Assembly (NCBI GenBank): GCA_934699065.1
Contig: CAKUWD010000002.1
Location: 8,208 to 72,207, forward strand
Length of the DNA stretch: 64,000 nucleotides
Direction: 5' to 3'
Source of the DNA: an uncultured Treponema sp.
Lineage (GTDB): Bacteria; Spirochaetota; Spirochaetia; Treponematales; Treponemataceae
Shown here in pieces: positions 25,946 through 36,842 of this stretch. A program made the translations under genes and the position numbers. Within the stretch, counting starts at the first letter, position 1, and each line of letters begins with the position of its first letter. The notes under the pieces are model-generated. The model saw nothing but the letters and a program-made list of their open reading frames with translations. It was not told where the DNA came from and did no database searches.

Positions 25946-27118
25946 TTACTTCATAAAATATGTCTTAATAGGTGGGAAGCCGTTAAACGCTACCGAGGCA
26001 TAAGTTGAAGTATAGGCTCCTGTTGAAAGCCAGTAGAGCTTGTCGCCGGCCTTCAGGGAAATCGGCAGCTTGTACTTTGCATCCTCGTACATTATGTCCA
26101 TGCTGTCGCAGGTTGGGCCCGCGATGATTACAATACCTTCTTTTTCGCCTGGTTTGTCGCGACTGGTTACAACAGGATATTTGATTGACTCGTCGAGGGT
26201 TTCGATAAGGCCGTTGAACTTTCCGGCATCAACGTAAACCCAACGTGCAAGGGCAGTATTGTTTTTGCGTGAAGTCAAAATTACTTCCGAAGTTAAAATT
26301 CCGCTGTCTCCAACGAGTGAACGACCAGGCTCAAGAATAATTTCCGGAATATCATCACCAAAGTCTTCCTGAATGTAGCGGGTAATTTCTGCTGCATATT
26401 CAGCAAGTGTATTTGTAGGTTCAATATAACTAGCTGGGAAACCACCACCCATATTAATCATGCTCAAGCGGATTCCTTCTTCTTCTTCGAGAGAAGTGAA
26501 AAGATATTTTACTTTTGCAATAGCATCGTTCCACTGACCAATATCGCGCTGCTGGCTTCCTACGTGGAAACTGATTCCATATGGTGTAAGGCCAAGGTCG
26601 CGGGCAAGAACGAGAAGATCGTATGCCATATCCGGATGACAACCGAACTTGCGGGAAAGCGGCCAGTCTGCACTGACTGAGTTTTCTACGAGGATACGCA
26701 CATAAATGCGGCTGCCTGGGGCGTTCTTTGCAATTTCCTTAAGATCATCTTTGCTGTCAGTAGCAAACATACGAACGCCCTTGTCGTAAAAGTATTTGAT
26801 ATCCTTAGCCTTTTTAATTGTGTTTCCGTAAGAAAGACGGTCCGGCGAAACATCATACTTTGTAATCATATCAAGCTCATAGCGTGAAGCAATATCAAAG
26901 CATGACCCCATTTCTGCGAGCATTTGAAGTACTGGTTCACCTGGGTTAGACTTCATAGCATAAAAAATGCGGGCATAAGGGAAAGAATCTCTAAGACGAA
27001 TAAAATTCTGCTTGATTGTGTTGAGATTGATTACGATGTTTGGAGTTTCCAAATCTTTAGAAAAGTCGAGAAAACGCTGCCAGTCCTTATCGCTGACATA
27101 ATCGTTTCGATTAAACAT
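25946..27118 (-). CDS. PLP-dependent ornithine/lysine-type decarboxylase (fold III)
   Basis: 390 residues from the ATG at 27118, which has AGGTGG at the right distance; two nearer-upstream ATGs are too close to that site. The PLP lysine is in IFYAMKSNP (about residue 54). Further landmarks are YGNTIKKAKDI, SFHVGSQQ, NMGGGFPASY, ILEPGRSLVGD and the substrate cysteine in GPTCDSMD. The closing YTSTYASVAFNGF is typical of ornithine decarboxylases. It would supply putrescine or cadaverine. Confidence 0.85.
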   Translation of the reverse strand: MFNRNDYVSDKDWQRFLDFSKDLETPNIVINLNTIKQNFIRLRDSFPYARIFYAMKSNPGEPVLQMLAEMGSCFDIASRYELDMITKYDVSPDRLSYGNTIKKAKDIKYFYDKGVRMFATDSKDDLKEIAKNAPGSRIYVRILVENSVSADWPLSRKFGCHPDMAYDLLVLARDLGLTPYGISFHVGSQQRDIGQWNDAIAKVKYLFTSLEEEEGIRLSMINMGGGFPASYIEPTNTLAEYAAEITRYIQEDFGDDIPEIILEPGRSLVGDSGILTSEVILTSRKNNTALARWVYVDAGKFNGLIETLDESIKYPVVTSRDKPGEKEGIVIIAGPTCDSMDIMYEDAKYKLPISLKAGDKLYWLSTGAYTSTYASVAFNGFPPIKTYFMK

Positions 27119-27294
27119 TAACATTACCACCTGTAATGAAAAAATAACCGGTGTATTCGCAGCAAATCAACAATCAGGAATCATGGCTGCGAGCGATCCG
27201 CCAACGCTGGCTGTAGGAACCCTAAATTTCAACGTTCGGGCTATAATATCAAAAATGTATGATGTTGTAAATTGAAATCTTAAAAAAACAGCAT

Positions 27295-27308
27295 TATAAT
27301 AAAATAAT
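27295..27308 (+). promoter_or_regulatory. -10 element close to a start codon
   Basis: TATAAT at 27295-27300, then 8 bases, then the ATG at 27309. No ribosome site is present. Confidence 0.4.
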
Positions 27309-28346
27309 ATGGAAACAAAACGTCCTGAGAAAAAAACGTATGATATTTCGACTCTAAGCCGTCTTATGAAAAAAGATTTCATTTTTGTAATTGCAGTTTT
27401 CCTTGCTCTTGTTTTGATTTTTACTGATATCAGCATTTATGAATCATTTGGTTCTGTCCGTTCCAGAAAACTGGAAGCAGAAAATCTTGCTGTAATTTGT
27501 GTTTCGGAAATTGAGCGAAACAGCGAGGACGGAAAACTTTCTTTTCTTTCAGAAAATGTAAACCTTTCTGCCCTTACGGCCCGCGGTTATATTTATTCTA
27601 TTTACAAACAAAAAAATAATACGGATGTTTATGAAACAATTTATGGAACTGATTTTAATCTGCTCTATAAACCAATTTGTGTTCGTATTAATCTTTCTGA
27701 AGCAAACTTGTATTTTGCGATTGCACCTGACGGACACTGGGTAAATGTTCATCTTGTCCTTGTTCTGGGAACTTTATCTCTCCTTTTGATTTGTGCCTTT
27801 ACAATTTTGACTCTGCTCTTCTTAAAACTCCGCCAGAGTAATATCCGTTTGGCCCAGCTTGCAACTCTGGACCAGCTTACAGGACTTTACACAAAACAAA
27901 CTGCAATCTTCTCCCTAAAAAAAGAACTTGATTATGCAAAACGCAATGACTCTCAGGTTGCAGTCTGCTTTATTGATATGAATAATTTCAAACAGATAAA
28001 TGATAATTACGGGCATACTATCGGCGATGCTGCACTTTCAAAAGTTGCAAAACGTCTGATGGAATCTGTACGTCCGGAAGATATTATTGCCCGATTTGGT
28101 GGTGATGAATTTATTATTATTTTCCGTGGTAAAAAAACAGGAACAGATTACAGCAGCACCGTTGAACGAATACGTGCTGTTCTGAACGTTCCTGCCCGCC
28201 TTTCTGCCCATGTTCTTGCCGATATTTCTGCATCGGTAGGACTTGCTGTTTACCCGACAAACGGGAACTGCGTTGAAGAGCTTATAGCCTATGCCGACAA
28301 AGCCATGTACGCAGAAAAAGAAAGAATGAAGAAATCAAGACAATAA
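27309..28346 (+). CDS. membrane-anchored diguanylate cyclase (GGDEF)
   Basis: 345 residues. One membrane span lies near 24-44, then a ~95-residue periplasmic sensor region, a second span near 148-172 and a C-terminal GGDEF domain (about 185-345). The active-site loop is RFGGDEF, and the DQLTGLYTK and DMNNFKQINDNYGH segments are intact. The RxxD inhibitory site is not clear. It makes c-di-GMP in response to an unknown periplasmic signal. Confidence 0.88.
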   Translation: METKRPEKKTYDISTLSRLMKKDFIFVIAVFLALVLIFTDISIYESFGSVRSRKLEAENLAVICVSEIERNSEDGKLSFLSENVNLSALTARGYIYSIYKQKNNTDVYETIYGTDFNLLYKPICVRINLSEANLYFAIAPDGHWVNVHLVLVLGTLSLLLICAFTILTLLFLKLRQSNIRLAQLATLDQLTGLYTKQTAIFSLKKELDYAKRNDSQVAVCFIDMNNFKQINDNYGHTIGDAALSKVAKRLMESVRPEDIIARFGGDEFIIIFRGKKTGTDYSSTVERIRAVLNVPARLSAHVLADISASVGLAVYPTNGNCVEELIAYADKAMYAEKERMKKSRQ

Positions 28347-28385
28347 ATCACAATTTTTCTAAATAAATAACATTTAGAGGTTCAT

Positions 28386-31300
28386 ATGAAAAAGACTCTC
28401 TTTATTTCTCTCCTTGTGTTTGCCTCTATCCTAACGTTCGGTAGTTGCAAAAAATCTGATTCAAGTAAAACAAATTCTTCTTCTGCAAATGAATCTATTT
28501 CTGCTGCAAAGAGTCCAGGAAATTCCGGAAAGAATGTAAAGTATTCCGGCGTTTCTTTTAATCCAAATTCATATTCAGAAGATTATCCAGAATATAAGGA
28601 ACGCAATTCTCTTCATCTGGAAACCAATGAAAAAAATCAGGTCAACTTTGATTCTGTGAGTCAATTCTTTGCCCTTGACTATACTCCTGAGTATCCGGAT
28701 TCATATTTTTCTGATAATTCACAAAACGCAAAAACTTCAAAAAAGAAAGGAAAAACTTCTTCTGATAAAAATGATAAAAACGAATCATATGTTCCGGGAA
28801 TCAGAAAGCTTTCGGATTATTTGACAAAGTATGTTACAAAGAAGGCAGCTCTTCAGGAATATAAGCCTTCTGATGAAACTGAAAAAGATGACAGTTCAAA
28901 AGACTTCTATATTGAAGATTGGGGACCCCAGGAAAAAATTGTAGCAGGAGAAAACCATCCTTCTTTTTATGTGATTTTTTCTCGTCCGGCAAAATCTCTC
29001 CAGGCCCTAGATAAACCTGAAACTACTTCTGAGATTATGACAATTGAACCTTCTCTACCCGGAACTTTCCGATGGTATGGTTCCAGACATTTAAGCTTCG
29101 AAGCAGATCAACCTGCCGACCCTACAATCCGCTATAAAATTTCTATCAATCCAAATATAAAATCTACCAGTGGAAAGAAGCTTACCGGCGAAACTGTCTT
29201 TTATACTCAGGCTGAAGCAATTGAAGTTATAAATCTTTGGGGTGGATATATTAAAGACAGCGACTGTGCCTTTGACTGGAATACAGGTGCTCTTCCTCCT
29301 TACGAAAACCGTTTTGTAATGCGAACTAATTACACAACAAATATAGAAGCTATAAAGCAAAATCTTATAATCAGCATAAATAATCAGAAAACTGATTATG
29401 ATATTCAACCTGTATATAAAGATATTTTTAAGATGTGGTCAAACAATGCAGAATATGATGAAGCAACAAATCGTACCAATACTTTTTTAGTTGAAATAAA
29501 AGGTACTGTACCACATAATTCTGAGATAGTTGTAACTGATGTAAACGGAAAAACAGAAAGTTACTCAACTCTAAAACCTTTCGTAATAAATCACTTTCCT
29601 GAAATGACAGAATACTCTTCTGCCAAATATAAATGGCCGTTAACTGTTTATTTTTCACAGACTCCAGACAAACTATCGTTAGTTAGTAATGTTACTTATG
29701 ATGATGACAAAAGCATTACTGAGGATAATATTGTTGTAAATGGACATTATGTAAAAATCTGTAATCTTCCTTTTGATTATAATCAGAATCACACAATCCG
29801 TTTTGGAGCTGGACTTAAAGATAAATTCGGGCAGACATTTTCTTCAGAGCAAAAAGAATATTCTTTTAAAACTCCGCAGGAAAAAGCTTATGTAAAATTC
29901 CAGAATTATGGAACAACGATGCTAGAAGCACAATTCCCTCATAAAATGATTTTCGAGCATCAGAATCTTAGTTCCGGAAATTATTATCTTCAAAAAACAG
30001 ACCGACCTTCCGGAAACGGATTATACAGCTTTAATAAAAATGAAGCTGCTTTTTATGATTTAGACGTGGGTAAAAAAAATCAACGGAACTTCCAGGAGCT
30101 TAATCTTGATCCTTTCCTTGATGATAGTTTTGGCTTTGTTCGTTATGAAGCAAATGTAAATTACAATGCTTACAACTACTGGCGTAAAGAATATAGAAAT
30201 GAACAGCAATCTATGAATGGAGTTGTTCAGGTTACTGATCTTGGAATTACTGCCCGTATGTCTATTAACAAAGCAGTTGTAATGGTTCGAAGTCTTTCTA
30301 CCGGAAAACCTGTGGAAGGCGCAGAGGTTTACATTGTTCATAATCTTAATGACTATCAGGAATGGAATAACGGAAAGTATAATCCAAAAGAAATTTTTGT
30401 TTACGGTAATGAAAGCACCTATGATAAGCTGTATGCAAAAGGTCGTACAAATAAAAATGGACTTGCTGTAATCAACTATAGCGAAAAAGAAATTGAGCAG
30501 ATTCAAAACGAAAACAGGGATTCTTTTGTTTATGTTGTAAATGGAAATGATAAAGCGGCCTTTGCTCCGAGTTCTCACAACTCATGGCGCGAAGGCGTAA
30601 GCACAGCTTCTCTTGAACGCGCACGAACACCACAGCAGCGAACCTTTATGTTCGTAGACCGCGGAATTTACAAACCTGGTGAAACCGTAACCTTCCGTGG
30701 AATCGACCGCAATCAGCTGCTTGGAAGTTTTGCTCCTAACACCGGCTGGTATTCAATCACAGCAAAAGGAGCCTGGTGGGATTCGAAAGAAATTATTGAA
30801 CCGATAACCGGCCAGCTTTCAGAATCAGGAGGCTTCTATGGTTCTTTCAAAATTCCTGATGATATTGAGCGCGGTTACTACAATCTTATCTATTCAAGAA
30901 ACGGAAACCAGAATGAAACAGCAATCATCAGATTTACGATTGCAGATTTTGAACGTGTAAAATTTGAATCTTCAATTACTGTTCCAGAGATTTCATACTT
31001 TGGAGGCGACAAACTTACAGCAGGCCTTTCGGCAGATTATCTTGCCGGCGGTTCTTTGAGCGGAGCGAAATATGAAGTTTCCTGGTACAAAGCAGCAACA
31101 ACTTTTAAGACAAATGATCCGGCTGCAAAGGGCTACAGTTTTTACACCGGCGTTTATCCGGACAGATTTTATTATTCAGATGATGAAGGCTTACTTGGAG
31201 TTGATGGTACTGCTTCTATTTTCTGCGAATCTGAAAGAATCACAGATGGAGCACCATATCTTTATCATGTAGAATCAAATGTTACAGATGTTTCAAATCA

Positions 31301-34300
31301 AAGAATTGCAGCACAAAATGATATCTTTGTTCATCCGGCTCAATTCTATGTTGGAATGGCAAAAGCAAAAAATATCCGGGGCTTTGCTAAATCAGGAGAA
31401 AAACTTGAAATCCCTTACATTCTTGTAAATCCTGACGGCAATTTAATGAGCGAAAGCGAAGTTCCTCAAAAAGTTTCTGAACTCGAATATTCATTAAGCC
31501 ACGAAGTCTGGACAATGGTTCATGAGCAAAGTGTTGATGATACAATCTATACACGTTATGAACGTTCTGATGTTGAAGATGATAAGGGAATTGTTAAGGC
31601 TCAGGCAAACGGCAATCTTATGCTTACTCCAAAAACTGCCGGCTGGTACACTCTTACAATTTCCGGTAAAGACAGCCGCGGAAATAAGGTTCTCTGCAAG
31701 AATGAGTTCTATGTAACTGGAAGCGGAGCAAGCTGGTTCGATCAGTACAATTCTTATTCTCTGAATCTTACCCCAGACAAATCTCAGTACAACCCTGGCG
31801 AAACAGCACGAGTTCTTCTTGAAAGTCCTCTCCCTGCAGGCGACTATTTAATTACTCTTGAACGCGAAGGAATATTTACAGAAGAAGTTCGTCACTTTGA
31901 TAACAATGCTGAAGTTCTCGAAATTCCGATCGCAGGAAATTATGTTCCCGTTGTTTATCTTTCAGTTTCTTCATATTCCGAACGTCATGGAGCTCCAACC
32001 CACCAATATGGCGAACCTGATCTTGATAAGCCAAAGGGTTATTATGGTGTAACTCCTATTTTCATAAATCCATATGTACGTTCATTTACAGTTGTAATTG
32101 AATGTGATAAGCCAAGTTATAAACCTGGAGACACTGCAACCATCAAATTCAAGGCAACAAAGGGCGGCAAACCTTACGCCGGCGCAGAACTCACAGCTAT
32201 GGCTGTAGACCGCGGAGTTCTTGATCTCATAAATTATCATGTTCCTAATCCTATTGATTTCTTCTACGACAAGAGTAACTTCCCTCTTCGAGTTTACGGT
32301 GGTGACTCACGCGCCCTTCTTATGGACCCGGTTACTTACAGTGTAAAAAATCTCATGGGTGGTGATGCAACTGATGAAGAAAAAGAAGAAGAGCGCAAAG
32401 ACTTCCGTCCTACAGCCTTCTTTGAACCTGTTTTAATTACAGATAAAAATGGTGAAGCCACAGTTACCTTCAAAATGCCTGACAGCCTCACAACTTACCG
32501 CATTACCGCATTTGGTGTGAAAGATGATTTGTTTGCTCTGCAGGAAGATGAAATCAAAGTTCAAAATCCTATAAATATTCAGCAGGTGCAGCCACGCCGT
32601 TTACGTGAACGTGATACGGCTGAGTGTGGTGTTCTTATAACAAATCTCGATAAGAAGGGGCAGAAGGTTACTGTAAGTCTGGAAGTTCTTTCTCCAACAA
32701 AAGATACTGAACAGGATAAACTGGAAGGCCGTAAGACTATTCCAGGCAAAGGTTTTGTTGATGGAGACAACACGCATACTGTTTATGTTGCTTCTGGTCA
32801 GTCTTCTGTAGTTTACTTTGATATTGCAGCTCAAAACGAAGGAACGGTAAATCTTGTTTATACTGTAAAATCCGACTTACTTAATGAGCGGCTCGTTTCT
32901 CCAATCAGGATTGAAAAGACCTTTGTTTATGAAACCACTTCTATAACTGGAACTATATCTGATTCTGACAAAGGCAGCGAAAAAGAAAGTCTTATAATTC
33001 CTGGCTTTGCAAAAGAAGGGCGAGGTGATTTAGCATTTACTCTAGATGCAACAAGACTTGGAGTTCTTGGAAGCTCTGTAAATTATCTTTTTGATTATCC
33101 TTATGGATGTCTTGAGCAACAGTCTTCACGCATACTACCGTTAGTTAGTTTTGACAAATATATTGATATCTTCGGACTTGATTCTAAGGTTGACAGCATC
33201 AAAGATTGTGTAAAGAGCTGGACAATAAAATGGAAGGATTATCAACATTCAGACGGTGGTTTTGGTTACTGGCCTGAATCAGTATATTCCTCTGATTTTG
33301 TAAGCATGAGAATTCTTTATGTATATGCTCTTGCAATGACAAGAGGTTATTCTTCAGAAGATATTCCGATTAATCTTTCAGCTTTGAAAAATTATATTTC
33401 ATCTGCAGTAAAAAGCTATAAAACCCGCTATGAAAATTCAAATTATTATGATTATGACAAAGCCTTTGCCTGCTATATATTCAGTCTGCTCAAAGATAAT
33501 TCTCTGAACTCTTTACGTGAAGAACTTTACAGTCAGGTTGATTCTCTGACTCTCGATGCCGCTGCTTATCTTTCGTTAGCATATTCTAACAGCAATTCAA
33601 ACTCAGATATTGAAAAGGCAAAAATTATAAATAAAAAAATTCGTGCTTACCTTCAGCCTTCTCAGAGAAGTGTTTCTCTTTCTAAAAAAGCAAAGAGTGG
33701 ATTCTGGTTCTGTTATCAGAATGAAACTGTTCAATATGCAGCAATTCTTTCTGCCTTTGTAAGTGCGGATCCGAACGATGAGATGGTAGACAGATTGATT
33801 TATACTCTATTGAGTAAACAGTCACAGGGCCGCTGGCAGAATACAATTACCACAAGTGCTGTGCTAGAATCAATTTATACTTACATCCAGAAGCGCAATC
33901 TTGATTCTACAAATTATAAAGCAACAGTATCATTCAATGGTAGAGAATTAATGACAGAAAACTTCAACGGAGTTACTGCAAAACCTAAAACCTTAAAACT
34001 TCCTTTTGAAGATGAGTTTATTTCTTCTCTGCCACGAGACAAAGCAGTTCCTCTTCTCTTTGAAAAAGATGGAGACGGATATCTTTTCTACACAGTAGAA
34101 ATGAAATACGCTTTACCAGATGAAAGTCAGGCTGCCAGAAACGAAGGGTTAAACATCACTTATGAGATTACTGATTTTGATACCGGCGAAATAATTAATA
34201 CTTCAAAAGACACCTGTGACCTGACTTTACAGAGTGGAAAGATTTATAAGGCTAAGGTGTTTGTAGAAACTAACAGAACCCGTGAATATGTTGCTGTACG

Positions 34301-34592
34301 TGCACCTATTCCTTCTGGAGCCGAAATCCTGGATTCAACTCTGGTTACAAACGGATCTGCAGCACAAAGTGATTATTCACACAACTGGCGAAGTCGTGTA
34401 AGTCATAAAAATATAACTGACAATGAAGTTCAATTCTTCTGGGATGAAATGCATTCGGGAAGATATTTCTTTGACTTTACTTTCCGTGCTTCCCGCCGTG
34501 GTATTTATCCTACACCACCTGTTCAGGCTGAGTGTATGTATGAGCCGGAAGTTTTTGGTCGAAGTGACGGTTATCTTTTTGTGATAGAGTAA
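28386..34592 (+). CDS. bacterial alpha-2-macroglobulin family lipoprotein
   Basis: 2068 residues. An N-terminal lipoprotein signal ends in FGSC. The central macroglobulin repeats include FVDRGIYKPGETVTFRGI (about 756-773). The thioester motif CLEQ is at about residues 1575-1578 (YGCLEQQSS), followed by the alpha-helical thioester domain. These periplasmic protease traps protect the envelope; partnership with the peptidoglycan synthase PBP1C encoded 4 bases downstream is the known arrangement in other bacteria. Two ACTA-CGTTAGT palindromes occur in its coding sequence. Confidence 0.9.
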   Translation: MKKTLFISLLVFASILTFGSCKKSDSSKTNSSSANESISAAKSPGNSGKNVKYSGVSFNPNSYSEDYPEYKERNSLHLETNEKNQVNFDSVSQFFALDYTPEYPDSYFSDNSQNAKTSKKKGKTSSDKNDKNESYVPGIRKLSDYLTKYVTKKAALQEYKPSDETEKDDSSKDFYIEDWGPQEKIVAGENHPSFYVIFSRPAKSLQALDKPETTSEIMTIEPSLPGTFRWYGSRHLSFEADQPADPTIRYKISINPNIKSTSGKKLTGETVFYTQAEAIEVINLWGGYIKDSDCAFDWNTGALPPYENRFVMRTNYTTNIEAIKQNLIISINNQKTDYDIQPVYKDIFKMWSNNAEYDEATNRTNTFLVEIKGTVPHNSEIVVTDVNGKTESYSTLKPFVINHFPEMTEYSSAKYKWPLTVYFSQTPDKLSLVSNVTYDDDKSITEDNIVVNGHYVKICNLPFDYNQNHTIRFGAGLKDKFGQTFSSEQKEYSFKTPQEKAYVKFQNYGTTMLEAQFPHKMIFEHQNLSSGNYYLQKTDRPSGNGLYSFNKNEAAFYDLDVGKKNQRNFQELNLDPFLDDSFGFVRYEANVNYNAYNYWRKEYRNEQQSMNGVVQVTDLGITARMSINKAVVMVRSLSTGKPVEGAEVYIVHNLNDYQEWNNGKYNPKEIFVYGNESTYDKLYAKGRTNKNGLAVINYSEKEIEQIQNENRDSFVYVVNGNDKAAFAPSSHNSWREGVSTASLERARTPQQRTFMFVDRGIYKPGETVTFRGIDRNQLLGSFAPNTGWYSITAKGAWWDSKEIIEPITGQLSESGGFYGSFKIPDDIERGYYNLIYSRNGNQNETAIIRFTIADFERVKFESSITVPEISYFGGDKLTAGLSADYLAGGSLSGAKYEVSWYKAATTFKTNDPAAKGYSFYTGVYPDRFYYSDDEGLLGVDGTASIFCESERITDGAPYLYHVESNVTDVSNQRIAAQNDIFVHPAQFYVGMAKAKNIRGFAKSGEKLEIPYILVNPDGNLMSESEVPQKVSELEYSLSHEVWTMVHEQSVDDTIYTRYERSDVEDDKGIVKAQANGNLMLTPKTAGWYTLTISGKDSRGNKVLCKNEFYVTGSGASWFDQYNSYSLNLTPDKSQYNPGETARVLLESPLPAGDYLITLEREGIFTEEVRHFDNNAEVLEIPIAGNYVPVVYLSVSSYSERHGAPTHQYGEPDLDKPKGYYGVTPIFINPYVRSFTVVIECDKPSYKPGDTATIKFKATKGGKPYAGAELTAMAVDRGVLDLINYHVPNPIDFFYDKSNFPLRVYGGDSRALLMDPVTYSVKNLMGGDATDEEKEEERKDFRPTAFFEPVLITDKNGEATVTFKMPDSLTTYRITAFGVKDDLFALQEDEIKVQNPINIQQVQPRRLRERDTAECGVLITNLDKKGQKVTVSLEVLSPTKDTEQDKLEGRKTIPGKGFVDGDNTHTVYVASGQSSVVYFDIAAQNEGTVNLVYTVKSDLLNERLVSPIRIEKTFVYETTSITGTISDSDKGSEKESLIIPGFAKEGRGDLAFTLDATRLGVLGSSVNYLFDYPYGCLEQQSSRILPLVSFDKYIDIFGLDSKVDSIKDCVKSWTIKWKDYQHSDGGFGYWPESVYSSDFVSMRILYVYALAMTRGYSSEDIPINLSALKNYISSAVKSYKTRYENSNYYDYDKAFACYIFSLLKDNSLNSLREELYSQVDSLTLDAAAYLSLAYSNSNSNSDIEKAKIINKKIRAYLQPSQRSVSLSKKAKSGFWFCYQNETVQYAAILSAFVSADPNDEMVDRLIYTLLSKQSQGRWQNTITTSAVLESIYTYIQKRNLDSTNYKATVSFNGRELMTENFNGVTAKPKTLKLPFEDEFISSLPRDKAVPLLFEKDGDGYLFYTVEMKYALPDESQAARNEGLNITYEITDFDTGEIINTSKDTCDLTLQSGKIYKAKVFVETNRTREYVAVRAPIPSGAEILDSTLVTNGSAAQSDYSHNWRSRVSHKNITDNEVQFFWDEMHSGRYFFDFTFRASRRGIYPTPPVQAECMYEPEVFGRSDGYLFVIE

Positions 34593-34596
34593 AGGT

Positions 34597-36825
34597 ATGA
34601 TTTTTCGACGTCTTTGCAAGCTCCGTGCGAAGCACGGAGCGAAGCGATCCATTTATATTCTCGCAATAATTTTATGTGTCTTTTTTCTTCCACCTCTTGT
34701 ACTGCGCTGCCTGCCGTTTCCGGAGCTCACGGAATTTTGTGCGCGGGAGTATAGCTGCAGGATTTACGACCGCCGCGGCGAACTGATGCAGGTTACGGCG
34801 GTTAGGAGCGGAGGAAGAAGAGAATTTACATCTGTCAAAAAAATCCCAAAATCCATAAAAAAAAGTTTCATTTTTCAAGAAGATAAACGTTTCTATTTTC
34901 ATCATGGGGTAGACTGGATTTCTATTCTTAATGCTCTTATACAAAATAAACGTGCCGGAAAGATTGTCCGCGGTGGATCCACAATTACAATGCAGCTTGC
35001 AAAAGCTATAAATCAAAATAACTCTCTGACTCTTAGCCGCAAAATAAAAGATATATTTTTTTCTTATAGGCTCGAAGCAAAACTTAGCAAAAAAAAGATT
35101 CTCGAACTTTATTTGAATTCAATTTATTTTGGTTCTAATTCTTATGGCGTAACTTCCGGAGCAAGAACTTATTATGGGTGTAATCTAAATGAACTCAAAC
35201 CTGAACAGATTCAGGTGCTTTCAATAATTCCCCGTAATCCCTCTTATTATAATCCGGTTGAACACAGCGATCATTTTAAATCATTTTCCCCTGAATTAGA
35301 AAAAGCTGCCCGCCAGGCTAGATATTATCACTATCCGTATAAGCTTCCACACTTTGTTAATTATATTATGAAAGACAATTCGTCTTACGAACTTCATACA
35401 ACAATTGATCTGGAAATTTCTTCTATGGCTGAGGGCTTTTTACGAGAAGCTCTTGAACAGGCCAGAAGTTCAAGAATTACAAACGGTGCACTTCTTCTAC
35501 TGAATAACTCAGATGGTTCTGTAATTTCCTGGCTTGGTAATGGTGATTTTTTTGATAACGAAAACGGTGGCCAGATTGATGGTGTTCTCGTAAAAAATCA
35601 GCCAGGTAGTTCTATGAAACCTTTTCTCTATGCTCTTGCCCTGGAACAGAATTTAATTCAACCTTCTACGGTTCTTGCTGATGTCCCTTCAGAGTTTGGA
35701 AATGAAAAATTATATATCCCTGAAAATTTTAATAATCGCTTTAATGGCCCGGTACGAACAAGAATTGCACTTGCGTCGAGTCTCAATGTTCCAGCTGTTT
35801 CTACTTTAAATAAACTTGGTGTACAAAATTATCTTGATAATCTTTTCGAACTTGGTTTTGAATCTTTGCGTAATAATGACAACGGGCTTAAGGCTGACTT
35901 AGGACTTGCTCTTGGTGCAGGCGAAGTTCCTCTTTATGAACTTGTTCCTGCTTTTAGTGTATTTGTTCGCGATGGTGTTTTCTTACCTGTAAATTACGAA
36001 TTTGGTAAAAAACTAACTAACGGTCGTCAGCTATATTCTTCTGACACTACACGCCTTATTTGTTCTATTCTTTCTGATAAAGCCGCTCGATCTCTTGGCT
36101 TCGGTTATACTCAAACCTTCCAGACAGACTACCCTTCAATTTTCAAGACAGGTACTTCAAACCAATATCAAAATATAATTGCTCTTGGTGCAACAAGACA
36201 TTTTACAATTGGAGTGTGGATGGGAAATTTTTCAGGTAATACCGTCATGGGAAAAACAGGCTCTTCTCTTCCTGCCTGGGTTGCAAAAAATGTTCTGGAT
36301 AAACTTGAAGGAGTAGATCACCAGAATCGTTATGAGCTTTCTTCATTCCCTGAACCTGAAGGCTGGCATAAGGAACGCATCTGTTCTCTCTCAGGCCTTA
36401 AAGCCGGATCAAACTGCCGTTCGGTAGTTTCTGAATACGTGAAAAACGGAACCGAACTGAATACTTGCAACTGGCATATTAAAATTAATAATAAAGTACA
36501 AACTGTTTATCCGCCTGAATATCAGCAATGGCTTAGAAACCAACCAGATAAAGGACTTATTGATTATTCCAAAACATCTCTAACATTTCTAACTCCTAAA
36601 GAAAATTCTCTCTTTTTCTACAGCAGCATGAATGCAGATAATCAGGCTATTCCATTTGAAATCACAGGTGGATCAGAAAACACACTTCAGGTTTTTTATG
36701 ACGAAAAAAAAATCGCCACAATCAACCGTCCATTTATATTTACACTTCCGGTAGATCGTGGCGAACATTTCTGCCGCGTTATTTGCGGTTCAGAAGAAGT
36801 TACAATTTCATTTACTGTAAAATAA
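34597..36825 (+). CDS. pbpC: penicillin-binding protein 1C (PbpC)
   Basis: 742 residues. A single N-terminal membrane anchor lies near 22-40. The glycosyltransferase 51 domain has EDKRFYFHHGVDW and GGSTITMQLAKAINQ (about 92-140). The transpeptidase domain has SSMK (338-341), SLN (about 394-396) and KTGTS (517-521). A C-terminal BiPBP_C-type domain ends the protein. It is probably cotranscribed with the A2M gene. The first ~18 residues are translated from a REP-like hairpin (34620-34651), so this N-terminus is unusual. Confidence 0.9.
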   Translation: MIFRRLCKLRAKHGAKRSIYILAIILCVFFLPPLVLRCLPFPELTEFCAREYSCRIYDRRGELMQVTAVRSGGRREFTSVKKIPKSIKKSFIFQEDKRFYFHHGVDWISILNALIQNKRAGKIVRGGSTITMQLAKAINQNNSLTLSRKIKDIFFSYRLEAKLSKKKILELYLNSIYFGSNSYGVTSGARTYYGCNLNELKPEQIQVLSIIPRNPSYYNPVEHSDHFKSFSPELEKAARQARYYHYPYKLPHFVNYIMKDNSSYELHTTIDLEISSMAEGFLREALEQARSSRITNGALLLLNNSDGSVISWLGNGDFFDNENGGQIDGVLVKNQPGSSMKPFLYALALEQNLIQPSTVLADVPSEFGNEKLYIPENFNNRFNGPVRTRIALASSLNVPAVSTLNKLGVQNYLDNLFELGFESLRNNDNGLKADLGLALGAGEVPLYELVPAFSVFVRDGVFLPVNYEFGKKLTNGRQLYSSDTTRLICSILSDKAARSLGFGYTQTFQTDYPSIFKTGTSNQYQNIIALGATRHFTIGVWMGNFSGNTVMGKTGSSLPAWVAKNVLDKLEGVDHQNRYELSSFPEPEGWHKERICSLSGLKAGSNCRSVVSEYVKNGTELNTCNWHIKINNKVQTVYPPEYQQWLRNQPDKGLIDYSKTSLTFLTPKENSLFFYSSMNADNQAIPFEITGGSENTLQVFYDEKKIATINRPFIFTLPVDRGEHFCRVICGSEEVTISFTVK
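34620..34651. repeat. REP-like hairpin inside the pbpC start
   Basis: GCTCCGTGC-GAA-GCACGGAGC, followed by GAAGCGATCCAT, the end of the GTCATTGCGAG-type repeat family. It is translated as part of the cytoplasmic N-terminus (LRAKHGAKRS). Confidence 0.65.
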
Positions 36826-36842
36826 TTATCCAAGGCTATAGA

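Noticed and set aside
27131..27294. Gene or RNA in the gap before the diguanylate cyclase
   Set aside because: Only short repeat-like remnants (GCGATCC, GCTGGC) and AT-rich promoter sequence are visible.
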